A stretch of 64,000 nucleotides of DNA from Niabella yanshanensis (lineage in GTDB: Bacteria > Bacteroidota > Bacteroidia > Chitinophagales > Chitinophagaceae). The DNA is taken from assembly GCF_034424215.1 (NCBI RefSeq), contig NZ_CP139960.1, positions 2,170,001 through 2,234,000 on the forward strand, given 5' to 3'. Both the position numbers and the translations under genes were made by a program. The notes beneath the pieces are model-generated. The model was not told where the DNA came from, did not search any database, and saw only the letters and a program-made list of their open reading frames with translations. The stretch's first letter is position 1. Every line of letters starts with the position of its first letter. Below, one piece after another: positions 1-8,204 of the stretch.

Positions 1-171
1 GACAGTCATCAGACCTGTAATGATCCATAAAGCAATGAGCCAGCCTGAGCTTCCCACGCTTCGGGTCATGTCTGCACTAACTATAAAAATACCGGAACCA
101 ATCATAGATCCGGCAACGATCATGGTACCATCAAAAAGGCTTAAGGACTGTTTAAACTTTTCAGCAGACAT
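1..171 (-). CDS. APC-family amino-acid permease, N-terminal fragment
   Basis: This is the first 57 codons of a gene that runs off the left edge. It starts at ATG 171 and has no stop inside the window. After a short cytosolic stretch the protein shows FDGTMIVAGSMIGSGIFIV, the glycine-rich first helix that forms the substrate-binding break in APC-superfamily amino-acid transporters. A second hydrophobic segment (SGWLIALWIITGLMTV) follows. The family normally has about 12 membrane helices and imports or exchanges amino acids by proton coupling. The substrate cannot be told from this fragment. Family assignment is fairly safe. Confidence 0.75.
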   Translation of the reverse strand, partial: MSAEKFKQSLSLFDGTMIVAGSMIGSGIFIVSADMTRSVGSSGWLIALWIITGLMTV

Positions 172-266
172 TGTATTGATTTAGTGAAGGACTACAAGAT
201 AGTGTAAAATGTAAAATATTAAATGATAAAAATGCAGACCGGACGATTCCTTCTTACCCAAACACA

Positions 267-821
267 CTAACCCTTAATTTTCATCCACATCGGCTTTAAC
301 CTGGCTATCTTTTTATAGGTAGGACAGGTTTCGCTATGACAACCCGGCAAATAGCCCGTGCTCATTAAAAACTCGTTTACAATTTCGCCGCCGGTAAATT
401 TAAAAGTTCTTTTAAACAATTTCATCCATTCTTCTTTGGTTTTAGGATGGTGCTGGTCGAGCCAGTTTTTAAAAGAGCCGAATTCCTTCTGCAGTCCTTT
501 GATTGTTTTGGCGTTTTCTATTGCTGCATTTATTTTCAACCGGTTCCGGATAATACCCGCATCCAGCATCAATGCGTCAAACTTCTTTTGCTTGTACCGG
601 CTTACTTTTTCAATATCGAACTGGTCGAAGGCCTCGTAAAAATTGTCTTTCTTTTTCAGGATAGTTTCCCAGCTCAAACCGGCCTGGTTGATCTCCAGCA
701 CCAGTCGGGCAAAAAGTTCGTTATCCGAATGCATAGGAAATCCATATTCATGGTCATGATAATGCTCATGCACCGTTCCCTTACCCTTTCCTTTCACAAA
801 CTCGCAGTAATAATTTGACAT
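267..821 (-). CDS. tag: DNA-3-methyladenine glycosylase I
   Basis: This base-excision repair enzyme removes 3-methyladenine from alkylated DNA. The 184-residue length matches the Tag family. The N-terminus has the Tag pattern of an early Cys (YYCEF) followed by YHDHEYGFP, and the C-terminus has GCHSETCP. Together these give the Cys/His set that binds the structural zinc in the family. The internal motif NQAGLSWETILKKKDNFYEAF is the helix-hairpin-helix region around the base-binding pocket. I prefer ATG 821 (MSNYYCEF) over an in-frame ATG at 836, because Tag proteins begin just before this Cys. It stands alone between a permease fragment and tRNA-Val. Confidence 0.9.
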   Translation of the reverse strand: MSNYYCEFVKGKGKGTVHEHYHDHEYGFPMHSDNELFARLVLEINQAGLSWETILKKKDNFYEAFDQFDIEKVSRYKQKKFDALMLDAGIIRNRLKINAAIENAKTIKGLQKEFGSFKNWLDQHHPKTKEEWMKLFKRTFKFTGGEIVNEFLMSTGYLPGCHSETCPTYKKIARLKPMWMKIKG

Positions 822-917
822 GACTGCAATTTGCAAAAAAAATCTGTATTTTTTTTTGCTGGTAACAAATCGGCTCTTATATTTGCACTCCCAATTACGA
901 ACAAAGGGAAAACAAAA

Positions 918-992
918 GGGAGTTTAGCTCAGTTGGTTCAGAGCATCTGCCTTACAAGCAGAGGGTCGGCGGTTCGAGCCCGTCAACTCCCA
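918..992 (+). tRNA. tRNA-Val (anticodon TAC)
   Basis: The sequence folds as a cloverleaf. The acceptor stem GGGAGTT (918-924) pairs with AACTCCC (985-991), with A as discriminator. The D arm is GCTC/GAGC. The anticodon stem TCTGC/GCAGA encloses loop CTTACAA (951-957) with anticodon TAC at 953-955. The T arm carries GGTTCGAGCC. CCA is not encoded. A terminator hairpin follows at once. Confidence 0.97.
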
Positions 993-1004
993 CAAAACAA
1001 AAAA

Positions 1005-1037
1005 AGCAGTTACAATAATTTGTAGCTGCTTTTTTTG
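1005..1037 (+). terminator. intrinsic terminator after tRNA-Val
   Basis: AGCAGTTACAA (1005-1015) pairs with TTGTAGCTGCT (1020-1030), with one G-T wobble, and is followed by a run of seven T. Confidence 0.85.
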
Positions 1038-1157
1038 TTTGAGTTATTTTTATGTGGGCAATACCAAAGTTGGGGATCAAGGATCAATTCAAAAAGTTGT
1101 GGATCTAGGAGCCGTTTTTTTAATGAACTCAACCGGTTAAAAATAGCTTAACAATAA

Positions 1158-1730
1158 ATGAGTACGCTCTTAAGACATCAGTTAGAAAAAATTACGCCGC
1201 TTTCAAATGAAGAATTTGAATATATTTTATCCCATTTCACTGAAAGAAAATTCAGGAAGCATCAGTTTTTAGTGCAAAACGGGCAACCGGTTAAGTTTGA
1301 CTATTTCATTTTAAACGGCTGTATAAAATCTTATCACACCGATAACGAAGGTAAAATTCATATTATACAGTTTGGCATGCAGGACTGGTGGATCACAGAC
1401 TACCAGGCTTATTATAATCAAATGACCGCCACGATGGATATTGATTGCATAGAAGACACTGAAGTACTCTGCCTGTCTTACGAAAACAGAGAAAAATTAT
1501 GTTCTGAAATGCATAAGATCGAACATTTTTTCAGAAAGAAAACCAACACACGAAATGTTGCGTTGCAACAACGCATTCTTTCGCTGATCAGCAATAATGC
1601 AAAAGAACGATATAACAACCTGCTGGAACAATATCCCCAGCTTTTTCAAAAAGTTCCCAAACATTTAATAGCTTCTTATTTAGGAGTAACAAGAGAAACC
1701 CTTAGCCGCCTCAACGCTACTTCCAAATAA
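1158..1730 (+). CDS. Crp/Fnr-family transcriptional regulator
   Basis: The 190-residue protein has an N-terminal cyclic-nucleotide-binding-like beta-roll (about residues 20-115) and a C-terminal winged helix. The recognition helix is seen in LIASYLGVTRETLSRL near the end. RETLSR resembles the RETxGR signature that reads TGTGA half-sites in CRP. No Cys cluster suggests an Fe-S sensor. A perfect TGTGA-N6-TCACA palindrome lies just after the stop codon, upstream of the frameshifted yceI, so this protein probably controls that gene. The signal it senses is unknown. Such short Crp-like proteins next to stress or oxidoreductase genes are common in Bacteroidota. Confidence 0.85.
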   Translation: MSTLLRHQLEKITPLSNEEFEYILSHFTERKFRKHQFLVQNGQPVKFDYFILNGCIKSYHTDNEGKIHIIQFGMQDWWITDYQAYYNQMTATMDIDCIEDTEVLCLSYENREKLCSEMHKIEHFFRKKTNTRNVALQQRILSLISNNAKERYNNLLEQYPQLFQKVPKHLIASYLGVTRETLSRLNATSK

Positions 1731-1746
1731 TGTGATATACCTCACA
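1731..1746. promoter_or_regulatory. Crp-type operator TGTGA-N6-TCACA
   Basis: TGTGA (1731-1735), six bases TATACC, TCACA (1742-1746): a perfect match to the classical CRP palindrome. It lies between the Crp-family gene and yceI, 76 bp before the yceI ATG. A possible -7 element GAATTTTG sits at 1791-1798, placing the site about 60-65 bp upstream of the likely start, a class I activator position. Confidence 0.55.
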
Positions 1747-1822
1747 TTAAAATTGTGAGCCATGTCCTTTCCCGTCACCCCGGGGCTCCGGAATTTTGTA
1801 CCATCATTTAAAATAAAAAATA

Positions 1823-2351
1823 ATGGCAAAATTTCAAATTCAAAACGCGGCCAGCACCGTTAACTGGACAGGAAAAAAAATACTCGGATTACATACGGGA
1901 AAGATAAATGTAGAAAGCGGCTTCCTTGAGCTTACCAACGGCTTGATCACTGGCGGCGAAATCAAAATAGATATGACTTCTATTGTAATTACCGACATCG
2001 AAGACATGAAAACCAACAGCGATTTTTTTAGCGCACCTGCAAAATGATGATTTCTTTTCTGTAGACAAATTCAAAACTGCAAAACTGGGAATTACAGGCT
2101 CTCAAGAGACAGGAAACAACCAATTAAAAGTAAGTGGCGACCTTACCATAAAAGACATTACACATCCAATCAGTTTCGACGCAAAAGTTGAAATATTTAC
2201 CGACCATTTATATTCACTGGGTGAAATAGTTATTGACAGAACAATTTACAATATCCGTTATGGCTCGGGAAAATTTATCGACAATCTTAGCGATAAACTG
2301 ATTTATGACAATTTCGATCTACAATTTAAGCTGGTAGCACAAAAGGTTTAA
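1823..2351 (+). pseudogene. YceI-family protein, frameshifted at a T7 run
   Basis: YceI-family proteins are small lipocalin-like beta-barrels that bind polyisoprenoid-type lipids. Reading from ATG 1823 gives a normal first half (FQIQNAASTVNWTGKKILG) but stops at 2045-2047, at only 74 residues. One base further, the frame continues as HLQNDDFFSVDKF, which is the conserved middle motif of the family, and runs to a stop at 2349-2351. The two halves join exactly if one T is removed from the seven-T run at 2023-2029. So this is a sequencing error, a recent loss-of-function mutation, or a site of slippage. There is no export signal, so the protein would be cytosolic. It sits between a Crp-family regulator and an NMO-like oxidoreductase. 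Confidence 0.8.
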
Positions 2352-2455
2352 AAGATAAAGAGAGGAACTGTTCTTAAACCCTCGCGTTAACCGGCGCATT
2401 AGGCAGCTCATTTCGAAGTACTGCTGCTGATTCACACGTAAAAAACAAAAAGAAA

Positions 2456-3556
2456 ATGTGGAATGAAACAAAACTCACAAAACTACTGGGAATAGACTTC
2501 CCGATAGTTCAGGGCCCTTTCGGTGGCGGCTTGTCATCGGTAAAGCTTACAAGTACGGTTTCAAATGCCGGAGCACTGGGCTCCTTCGGCGGACAACCTT
2601 TTTCCGCAGAGGAAATTATCCAAACTGGTCGTGAAATACGAAAACATACTAACAAACCATTCAATATTAATTTATGGGTGAACGACCGTGACGGCCGTTT
2701 AGATAGCTTCGACAATGATAATTACAAAAAACTTACGGCAGTATTTAAACCCTATTTTGATGAACTTGGTTTATCAATTCCAGATATGCCAACAGACCTC
2801 GGGCCAAAATTTGAAGACCAGGTAGAAGCTATATTTGAAGTAAAACCAGCTGTATTCAGTTTTGTTTACGGTATTCCTTCTCAAAGCATTTTAGAAAAAT
2901 GCAGACAACTTGGGATAAAAACGATTGGCGCTGCAACAACCGTTGACGAAGCTATAGCTTTGCAAAACGCAGGTGCGGACGCTATTGTAGCCACCGGATT
3001 TGAAGCAGGGGGGCACCGGGTTTCATTTTTACAGTCAGCAGAAGATTCGCTGACCGGCACATTTGCGTTAATACCACAAGTAGCAGATGCGGTAAAAATT
3101 CCAACAATAGCAGCAGGAGGGATAGCAGATGCAAGAGGGCTATATGCCGCATTAACATTGGGGGCTGATGCTGCACAAATAGGAACAGCCTTTTTAGCAA
3201 CTGCACAGTCCAATGCAACACAAGAGCACAAAGAGCGATTGTTTTCTTCTGACGCCAGGTACACTACGCTAACGAAGATATTTACCGGCCGGCTTTCAAG
3301 AGGATTGCGTAACAGACTCACAGATGAATTAAAATCTTATGAACATATACTCGCCCCTTACCCCCTGCAAGGTAAATTTATGGGTTTCATGAAAGCCTAC
3401 CCGGCAACTGCTGATTCAAACCCGGACATTAAATCTTACTGGGCAGGACAAGCAGCTCCTCTGTTAAAACATAAGGATGCAAGAGTCCTGGTTGAGAGTT
3501 TAGTGAACGAAATGAATAAAAAACTTCGTAGAAATAACCAGACATTCCGGAGATGA
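2456..3556 (+). CDS. nitronate monooxygenase-like FMN oxidoreductase
   Basis: This 366-residue protein belongs to the 2-nitropropane dioxygenase / NAD(P)H-dependent flavin oxidoreductase TIM-barrel family. The N-terminal IDFPIVQGPFGGGLSS is the usual first beta strand and loop of the FMN site. The phosphate-binding part is visible in ADAIVATGFEAGGHR and in IAAGGIADARGLYAALTLGADAAQIGTAFL. The His of EAGGHR is the residue usually placed near the substrate. Known members oxidise nitronates, or act as enoyl-ACP reductases; the substrate here cannot be decided. It follows the Crp regulator and yceI in the same direction, with a gap of about 100 bp. Confidence 0.85.
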   Translation: MWNETKLTKLLGIDFPIVQGPFGGGLSSVKLTSTVSNAGALGSFGGQPFSAEEIIQTGREIRKHTNKPFNINLWVNDRDGRLDSFDNDNYKKLTAVFKPYFDELGLSIPDMPTDLGPKFEDQVEAIFEVKPAVFSFVYGIPSQSILEKCRQLGIKTIGAATTVDEAIALQNAGADAIVATGFEAGGHRVSFLQSAEDSLTGTFALIPQVADAVKIPTIAAGGIADARGLYAALTLGADAAQIGTAFLATAQSNATQEHKERLFSSDARYTTLTKIFTGRLSRGLRNRLTDELKSYEHILAPYPLQGKFMGFMKAYPATADSNPDIKSYWAGQAAPLLKHKDARVLVESLVNEMNKKLRRNNQTFRR

Positions 3557-3738
3557 GGACCGTAGTTGGCTCACCTTTACTTTTCTATCTTACTGGCATT
3601 AAGCATTATCACGCCCCCCGAAAACGTCCATTTGTCACGTTAACGTAACAAATACACCAGTTTTGCCAATCTTAAGAATTCTTTCACAAGAAACTGGCAT
3701 AAAAATGGTATATTACGGTGTTGATAAAAATTAATGAT

Positions 3739-3912
3739 ATGGAAAAATTGAAAGTAGGTGACAGAGTGAGAATTGCAGGTCCATTACGCTCTGAAAATGT
3801 GTACGAAGTTTTAAAAATAAGCTCTTTATATGTGAGTTTAGGAACGGATGGCTTTGCCACCCGCGTGATTAACAAAAGTTGCGTTGAAGCAATAGCTGAG
3901 GCTCAATCATAG
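3739..3912 (+). CDS. small KOW-like hypothetical protein
   Basis: This 57-residue protein begins MEKLKVGDRVRIAG and continues with short beta-strand-like segments (YEVLKISSLYVSLG). The start resembles a KOW/SH3-like barrel. No family is recognised and no function is proposed. ATG 3739 is preferred to an upstream GTG at 3718. A good terminator follows 23 bp after the stop, supporting a real transcription unit. Confidence 0.55.
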   Translation: MEKLKVGDRVRIAGPLRSENVYEVLKISSLYVSLGTDGFATRVINKSCVEAIAEAQS

Positions 3913-3934
3913 AATCAGATACTTCTATCATATA

Positions 3935-3961
3935 AGCTCCACGTATAAGTGGGGCTTTTTT
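3935..3961 (+). terminator. intrinsic terminator
   Basis: AGCTCCAC (3935-3942) pairs with GTGGGGCT (3949-3956), followed by a T run. It ends the small KOW-like gene. Confidence 0.8.
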
Positions 3962-4104
3962 ATTGCCCGACCTGATACAAAAAGATAAAAAGATGACCAG
4001 TAAATCCGGCTTTTTATACATTCTTTTGAGTTTTGCCGGTAACCGGAAGAAGCAATAAGCTATTATACCATTGATGTATTGCTTTTCATATTAGCTATAA
4101 CAAT

Positions 4105-5967
4105 ATGACGACAGTCAAACATAAAATTCGATTGCTCATTGCAGTAACAACCCTGCTTGTCTGCAGCCTTTTCGCACCGCCGCTACACGCACAAAAAAAA
4201 GTTAATATGATCATCTTCCTCGCCGATGACCTGAACCAGCAGGATATCGGAGCTTACGGCAACCGCGAGGTAAAGACACCCTATATGGATCAGTTAGCAA
4301 GGGAAGGCATGCGATTTACCAATGCCTACGCGGCCTCCTCTATGTGCACGCCGTCGCGCAGTGCTATGTTCACAGGCCTTTACCCTTTCAGGAACGGCGC
4401 GCAAATGAATCATTTCACGGTTCGCGCCGGTATTAAAAGTCTTCCGCATTATTTGCAACAACAGGGATACAGAGTCATTATCTCAGGTAAAATCCATATG
4501 GCGCCGCTGAACAATTTTCCTTTTGAGCATATAGGGAAGGAGTTCGGGCAGTATAGTCCGGTTGAAAACCGCCTGGACCGGAAAAAGGAAACGGTGCAAG
4601 CCATAGAGCAGCATTTCAATCGAGATCCCGAACAACCCATTTGCCTGGTAGTAGCCCCATGGGTACCGCATGTACCGTGGTTTCCTAACCGCGACTTTAA
4701 TCCATCTCAACTGAAATTACCGGGATACCTGGCAGATACCAAAGAAACTCGACAGGCACTGGCTGCCTATTATCAAAGTATTGGGGAAGCCGATAAAATG
4801 TTGGGAGAAGTAATGCAGGCATTAGATAGATCCGGCCAATCACAAAATACCATGTTTATGTTCCTGGCTGACCAGGGCGCCCAGTTTCCGGGGGCTAAAT
4901 GGACAGTTTATGACCAGGGTATCAGGGTTCCCTTATTAGTACGCTGGCCCGGCCACATCAAAAAGTGTACAACTTCAGACGCGCTGATCTCACTGGTTGA
5001 TCTTACACCTACGTTGATTGATATTGCAGGTGGCAGGGAGCGCAAAGAACTGGATGGACGATCTTTTAAGCAGGTGCTTACCGGTAAAACAACAAAACAC
5101 AATCCCTATATTTTTGCCGAGACCTCTATGGAACCTCATTTCTGGTATAACTACACACCTGCAAGATCAGTTGTTACAGCTGATGGGTTTCATTATATAC
5201 GAAATTACCATCCCGGCCTGCGCTTTATCACACATATTGATCAGGTAGAAAGAAATGAATTCTATTTTGATTCCTGGATGGCAAAAGCCAGAACCGATGC
5301 TAAAGCCAAGTTTCTGTTAGATCGCTACAGCTATCGTCCTCCCGAGGAGCTCTTCAACTTAAACAATGACCGCCTGTCGTTCAACAACCTGGCTGCTAAC
5401 GCGGCGTTTGATCAAAAGCTAAAGGAGCTGTCGGCCACGCTTGACCAGGAATTAAAAAGACAGGGTGAGACGGAAGCCATGATCAGGGAAGGTACTTTAC
5501 CGCAATTCTTTGACAACAGCTATACGGTGGTCCAAAAAGGAAGCGCGATGGATCTATCCTTCAACCGTCAACGCTGGAACCCGGATCTGCTGCACATTAC
5601 AGGCTACCTGGAAGACATCCATAAAGGTGGCATTGTTTGCAGCTATTTTAATAATTTCAGACTGTTTGCCTATAACAGCAAAATAGGCATTCAATTAAGC
5701 GATAGCAGCATCAAAGAAAGTGCTTTACTTAAGGATACAGCTGGACATTTATGGCTGCAGTTATCTGATGACGGAAACCTATCGATACAATTTAATAACC
5801 ACCCTGTTCTTACTGCATCGCTTGGTAAAGACCTGACCAAAATAGGTAATGGCTTCGTTACCTGCGGTATTTTACAGGGGCAGGAGTTAAGTGGCAGGCT
5901 GCAAAGCTACCAGGGACGGATCAGCGATCTCAGGTTCAGCATGAATGAATTAGCCGGAGCTCCATAA
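4105..5967 (+). CDS. secreted type I sulfatase
   Basis: This 620-residue protein has an N-terminal signal peptide (LLIAVTTLLVCSLFAPPLHAQ). The sulfatase fold begins with IIFLADD, whose Asp41-Asp42 are calcium ligands. The FGly motif is CTPSR, with Cys81 as the residue converted to formylglycine and Arg85 stabilising it. Sulfatases cleave sulfate esters from polysaccharides, glycans or small molecules. Residues from about 480 on look like an extra beta-sandwich (concanavalin/LamG-like), longer than a minimal sulfatase, and may help bind a carbohydrate. It lies 75 bp before a GH43 gene on the same strand, suggesting use of a sulfated plant or algal glycan. No SusCD pair is present. Confidence 0.9.
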   Translation: MTTVKHKIRLLIAVTTLLVCSLFAPPLHAQKKVNMIIFLADDLNQQDIGAYGNREVKTPYMDQLAREGMRFTNAYAASSMCTPSRSAMFTGLYPFRNGAQMNHFTVRAGIKSLPHYLQQQGYRVIISGKIHMAPLNNFPFEHIGKEFGQYSPVENRLDRKKETVQAIEQHFNRDPEQPICLVVAPWVPHVPWFPNRDFNPSQLKLPGYLADTKETRQALAAYYQSIGEADKMLGEVMQALDRSGQSQNTMFMFLADQGAQFPGAKWTVYDQGIRVPLLVRWPGHIKKCTTSDALISLVDLTPTLIDIAGGRERKELDGRSFKQVLTGKTTKHNPYIFAETSMEPHFWYNYTPARSVVTADGFHYIRNYHPGLRFITHIDQVERNEFYFDSWMAKARTDAKAKFLLDRYSYRPPEELFNLNNDRLSFNNLAANAAFDQKLKELSATLDQELKRQGETEAMIREGTLPQFFDNSYTVVQKGSAMDLSFNRQRWNPDLLHITGYLEDIHKGGIVCSYFNNFRLFAYNSKIGIQLSDSSIKESALLKDTAGHLWLQLSDDGNLSIQFNNHPVLTASLGKDLTKIGNGFVTCGILQGQELSGRLQSYQGRISDLRFSMNELAGAP

Positions 5968-6042
5968 TCTATTAACAGAACTTCTTATTTTTAAACAATT
6001 CTTAAAACATCAGAAGAAAGAATTATTATCATAAAAATTGAC

Positions 6043-7143
6043 ATGATCATGAAACGATTTTCACTGCTTGGCATTGCATTACTTTTAATAACGGCACTAA
6101 ACGCTCAAACCGGCAAAACCTACAGCAATCCTTTGGATGTACAATTTGGAGACCCCTATATACTGCGCACTGCGGGTGGTCAATATTTTATGTATGGCAC
6201 CGGAGCTGGAGCGAAAGATGGTTTCGCGGCCTACTCGTCGGACAATCTTGTAGACTGGAAACGTGAAGGGCAGGTTTATTTTGGCAATAATAAAAACGGC
6301 TGGGGAGCACACTCTTATTGGGCCCCCGAAGTGTACGAACGAAACGGAAAGTATTACATGTTTTATAGCGCCCACTGGAAAGTAAATCCTGATAACGAGG
6401 AAGAGAACTTTAAAATTGGTGTGGCGGTAGCCGATCAGCCAACAGGCCCGTTTATTGACATACAGGATAAACCTATTTTTGATCCCGGCTATCCTATCAT
6501 TGATGCCAATGTATTATTTGCAGCAAACGGCAAAACCTATCTCTATTATTCAAGATGTTGTTATAAACATCCGGTGGAAAGTGATGTAGCGAAATGGGCG
6601 CGTAAAAAAGGATGGTATCAGGAGATTGAAGAAAGCTGGGTATACGGAGTGGAATTGAAAACCGATTTTAGCGGTGTAATTGGCGAACCGGTTTTGTTAT
6701 TGCGCCCGCCTGTTAAAATGAATGACCCGCAGGCCGGATGGGAAAGCCTTTCTGTAACCTCGAAAGAAGTAAATCGCCGCTGGACAGAAGGCTCTTTTAT
6801 TTTTAAAGAAGGAGATACCTATTACATGATGTATTCGGCTAATTATTTTGGCGGGAAAAACTATGCAGTAGGCTATGCCACTTCTAAAAGTCCGCTGGGC
6901 CCTTTCAAAAAAGCGGCTAACAATCCGGTGTTACAAAAGAATACTGCTAAAGGAGGCATTGTAACCGGTACAGGCCACAACAGCATTACCTGGTCGCCCG
7001 ATGGGAAGACCATGTTATGCGTATACCACGGCCGTACCAGCAAAACCGGCGATGAAAGGGTTGTCTTTATTGATAAAATGAAAGTTTCGAAAGGCATTCT
7101 TACTGTAGAGGGTCCCACTACTCAAAAACAACCGGCCCCTTAG
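6043..7143 (+). CDS. secreted glycoside hydrolase, family 43
   Basis: This 366-residue protein has a signal peptide (FSLLGIALLLITALNAQ) and a five-bladed propeller typical of GH43. The three catalytic acids are visible: Asp37 in FGDPYIL (general base), Asp154 in PIIDANVLF (pKa modulator) and Glu249 in RRWTEGSF (general acid). HSYWAPEVYERNGKYYMFYS is the typical second blade. GH43 enzymes act on arabinan, xylan or related side chains; the exact substrate is open. It pairs with the upstream sulfatase. I kept ATG 6043; ATG 6049 would also leave the signal peptide intact. Confidence 0.9.
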   Translation: MIMKRFSLLGIALLLITALNAQTGKTYSNPLDVQFGDPYILRTAGGQYFMYGTGAGAKDGFAAYSSDNLVDWKREGQVYFGNNKNGWGAHSYWAPEVYERNGKYYMFYSAHWKVNPDNEEENFKIGVAVADQPTGPFIDIQDKPIFDPGYPIIDANVLFAANGKTYLYYSRCCYKHPVESDVAKWARKKGWYQEIEESWVYGVELKTDFSGVIGEPVLLLRPPVKMNDPQAGWESLSVTSKEVNRRWTEGSFIFKEGDTYYMMYSANYFGGKNYAVGYATSKSPLGPFKKAANNPVLQKNTAKGGIVTGTGHNSITWSPDGKTMLCVYHGRTSKTGDERVVFIDKMKVSKGILTVEGPTTQKQPAP

Positions 7144-7168
7144 CCGGGAACATTTTCTTATAGTTAGC

Positions 7169-7200
7169 AGCCTGAATATCGCAAGTATTCAGGCTATTTT
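7169..7200 (+). terminator. intrinsic terminator after the GH43 gene
   Basis: AGCCTGAAT (7169-7177) pairs perfectly with ATTCAGGCT (7187-7195), followed by a T-rich stretch. Confidence 0.8.
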
Positions 7201-7222
7201 ATCTCCGCCTGTACAGCACCAG

Positions 7223-7254
7223 AATAATAAAAGAGTTTTTTATCTTTTATTATT
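7223..7254. promoter_or_regulatory. 12-8-12 palindromic operator upstream of the NsrR-like gene
   Basis: AATAATAAAAGA (7223-7234), 8-bp spacer, TCTTTTATTATT (7243-7254): a perfect inverted repeat. It sits just upstream of a likely -7 element TACCTTCG (7264-7271), overlapping the expected -33 region. A second copy with the same spacing lies before the haemoglobin gene (7734-7765). This is the likely autoregulatory site of the Rrf2 protein. Confidence 0.7.
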
Positions 7255-7291
7255 TTTTCTTCGTACCTTCGTAGTATAAAAGTTCGTCCAT

Positions 7292-7723
7292 ATGTTTTCG
7301 AAAACCTGCGAATATGCTATACGCGCTATGATCTTTATCGCTCAAAAATCAAGGGATGGTGAGCGCGTAGGTATTAAAGATATTGCAAGGGGAATAGAGG
7401 CGCCTGAATACTTTATCGCCAAGATCCTGCAGGAGCTTAGCCGGAAGAACCTGGTGCTGTCTGTAAAAGGCCCTAACGGTGGTTTTTACCACGATGCGGA
7501 ATCGGCACAATCCTCACTGGCTGATATTGTAAGAACTATTGACGGCGATAAACTATTTCATGGTTGTGGCCTGGGATTAAAGGAATGTTCGGAATCGCAC
7601 CCCTGTCCTATCCACCACGAGTTTAAGAAGGTAAGAGCGGGTATTCAGTGTATGTTAGAGAAAGCACGCATCGGTACATTTACCAGGGAACTTGAGAGCC
7701 AGCTCACTTTTTTAAAACGATAG
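7292..7723 (+). CDS. Rrf2-family regulator, NsrR-like
   Basis: The 143-residue protein has the Rrf2 winged-helix N-terminus (MFSKTCEYAIRAMIFIA) and the Rrf2 wing motif GPNGGF. Three cysteines, Cys92, Cys99 and Cys105 (GCGLGLKECSESHPC), have spacing close to the Fe-S ligands of NsrR and IscR. It probably carries an Fe-S cluster that reacts with NO and acts as a repressor. Its neighbours fit NO detoxification: a truncated haemoglobin 49 bp downstream, then Ric. Palindromes of the same design lie before this gene and before the haemoglobin gene. IscR or another Rrf2 role remains possible, but the context favours NsrR. Confidence 0.85.
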   Translation: MFSKTCEYAIRAMIFIAQKSRDGERVGIKDIARGIEAPEYFIAKILQELSRKNLVLSVKGPNGGFYHDAESAQSSLADIVRTIDGDKLFHGCGLGLKECSESHPCPIHHEFKKVRAGIQCMLEKARIGTFTRELESQLTFLKR

Positions 7724-7733
7724 TTTTTTTTAG

Positions 7734-7765
7734 AAAAATAAAAGACAAAAAGGTATTTTATTATC
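7734..7765. promoter_or_regulatory. second 12-8-12 operator, before the haemoglobin gene
   Basis: AAAAATAAAAGA (7734-7745), 8-bp spacer, TATTTTATTATC (7754-7765). It matches the arms of the 7223-7254 palindrome at 11/12 and 10/12 positions with identical spacing. The right arm ends 6 bp before the haemoglobin ATG (7772). Confidence 0.6.
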
Positions 7766-7771
7766 AATAAT

Positions 7772-8167
7772 ATGAACGCTAAAAACGATATACAAAACCT
7801 GGAAGATATACAGTTGTTGGTTGACAGCTTTTACGCTACGGTAAGGAGCAATGACCTCTTAGGTCCGATCTTCAATGAACGCATCGGTGACCGTTGGGCC
7901 GAGCACCTGCAGAAAATGTACCGCTTCTGGCAAACTATATTACTGGAGGACCACACTTATTTCGGAAGCCCGTTCCCTCCTCACGCACAACTGCCGGTAG
8001 ACCAGATACATTTTGATACCTGGCTACAGCTGTGGCATGGCACTATTGACCAATACTTTCAGGGCAAGAAAGCTGATGAAGCTAAATGGCGCGGCGATAA
8101 AATGGCAGCGATGTTCTTATATAAAATAACTTATTACCGGGACAACAATGCTACGCCGCTGGTATAA
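7772..8167 (+). CDS. truncated haemoglobin, group III
   Basis: This 131-residue globin has the group III pattern: a short N-terminus, the B-helix segment FYATVRSNDLLGPIF, LQKMYRFWQTILL, and the F-helix segment HFDTWLQLW, whose His80 is the likely haem ligand. Group III truncated haemoglobins are linked to NO or oxygen chemistry in the cytosol. It lies between the NsrR-like regulator and ric, so NO detoxification is the best guess. A second related globin is encoded at 11942-12307. It likely starts an operon with ric, 37 bp downstream. Confidence 0.9.
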   Translation: MNAKNDIQNLEDIQLLVDSFYATVRSNDLLGPIFNERIGDRWAEHLQKMYRFWQTILLEDHTYFGSPFPPHAQLPVDQIHFDTWLQLWHGTIDQYFQGKKADEAKWRGDKMAAMFLYKITYYRDNNATPLV

Positions 8168-8204
8168 TATACAAATCATTTTTTAACACATCAATAAAAA
8201 AATC

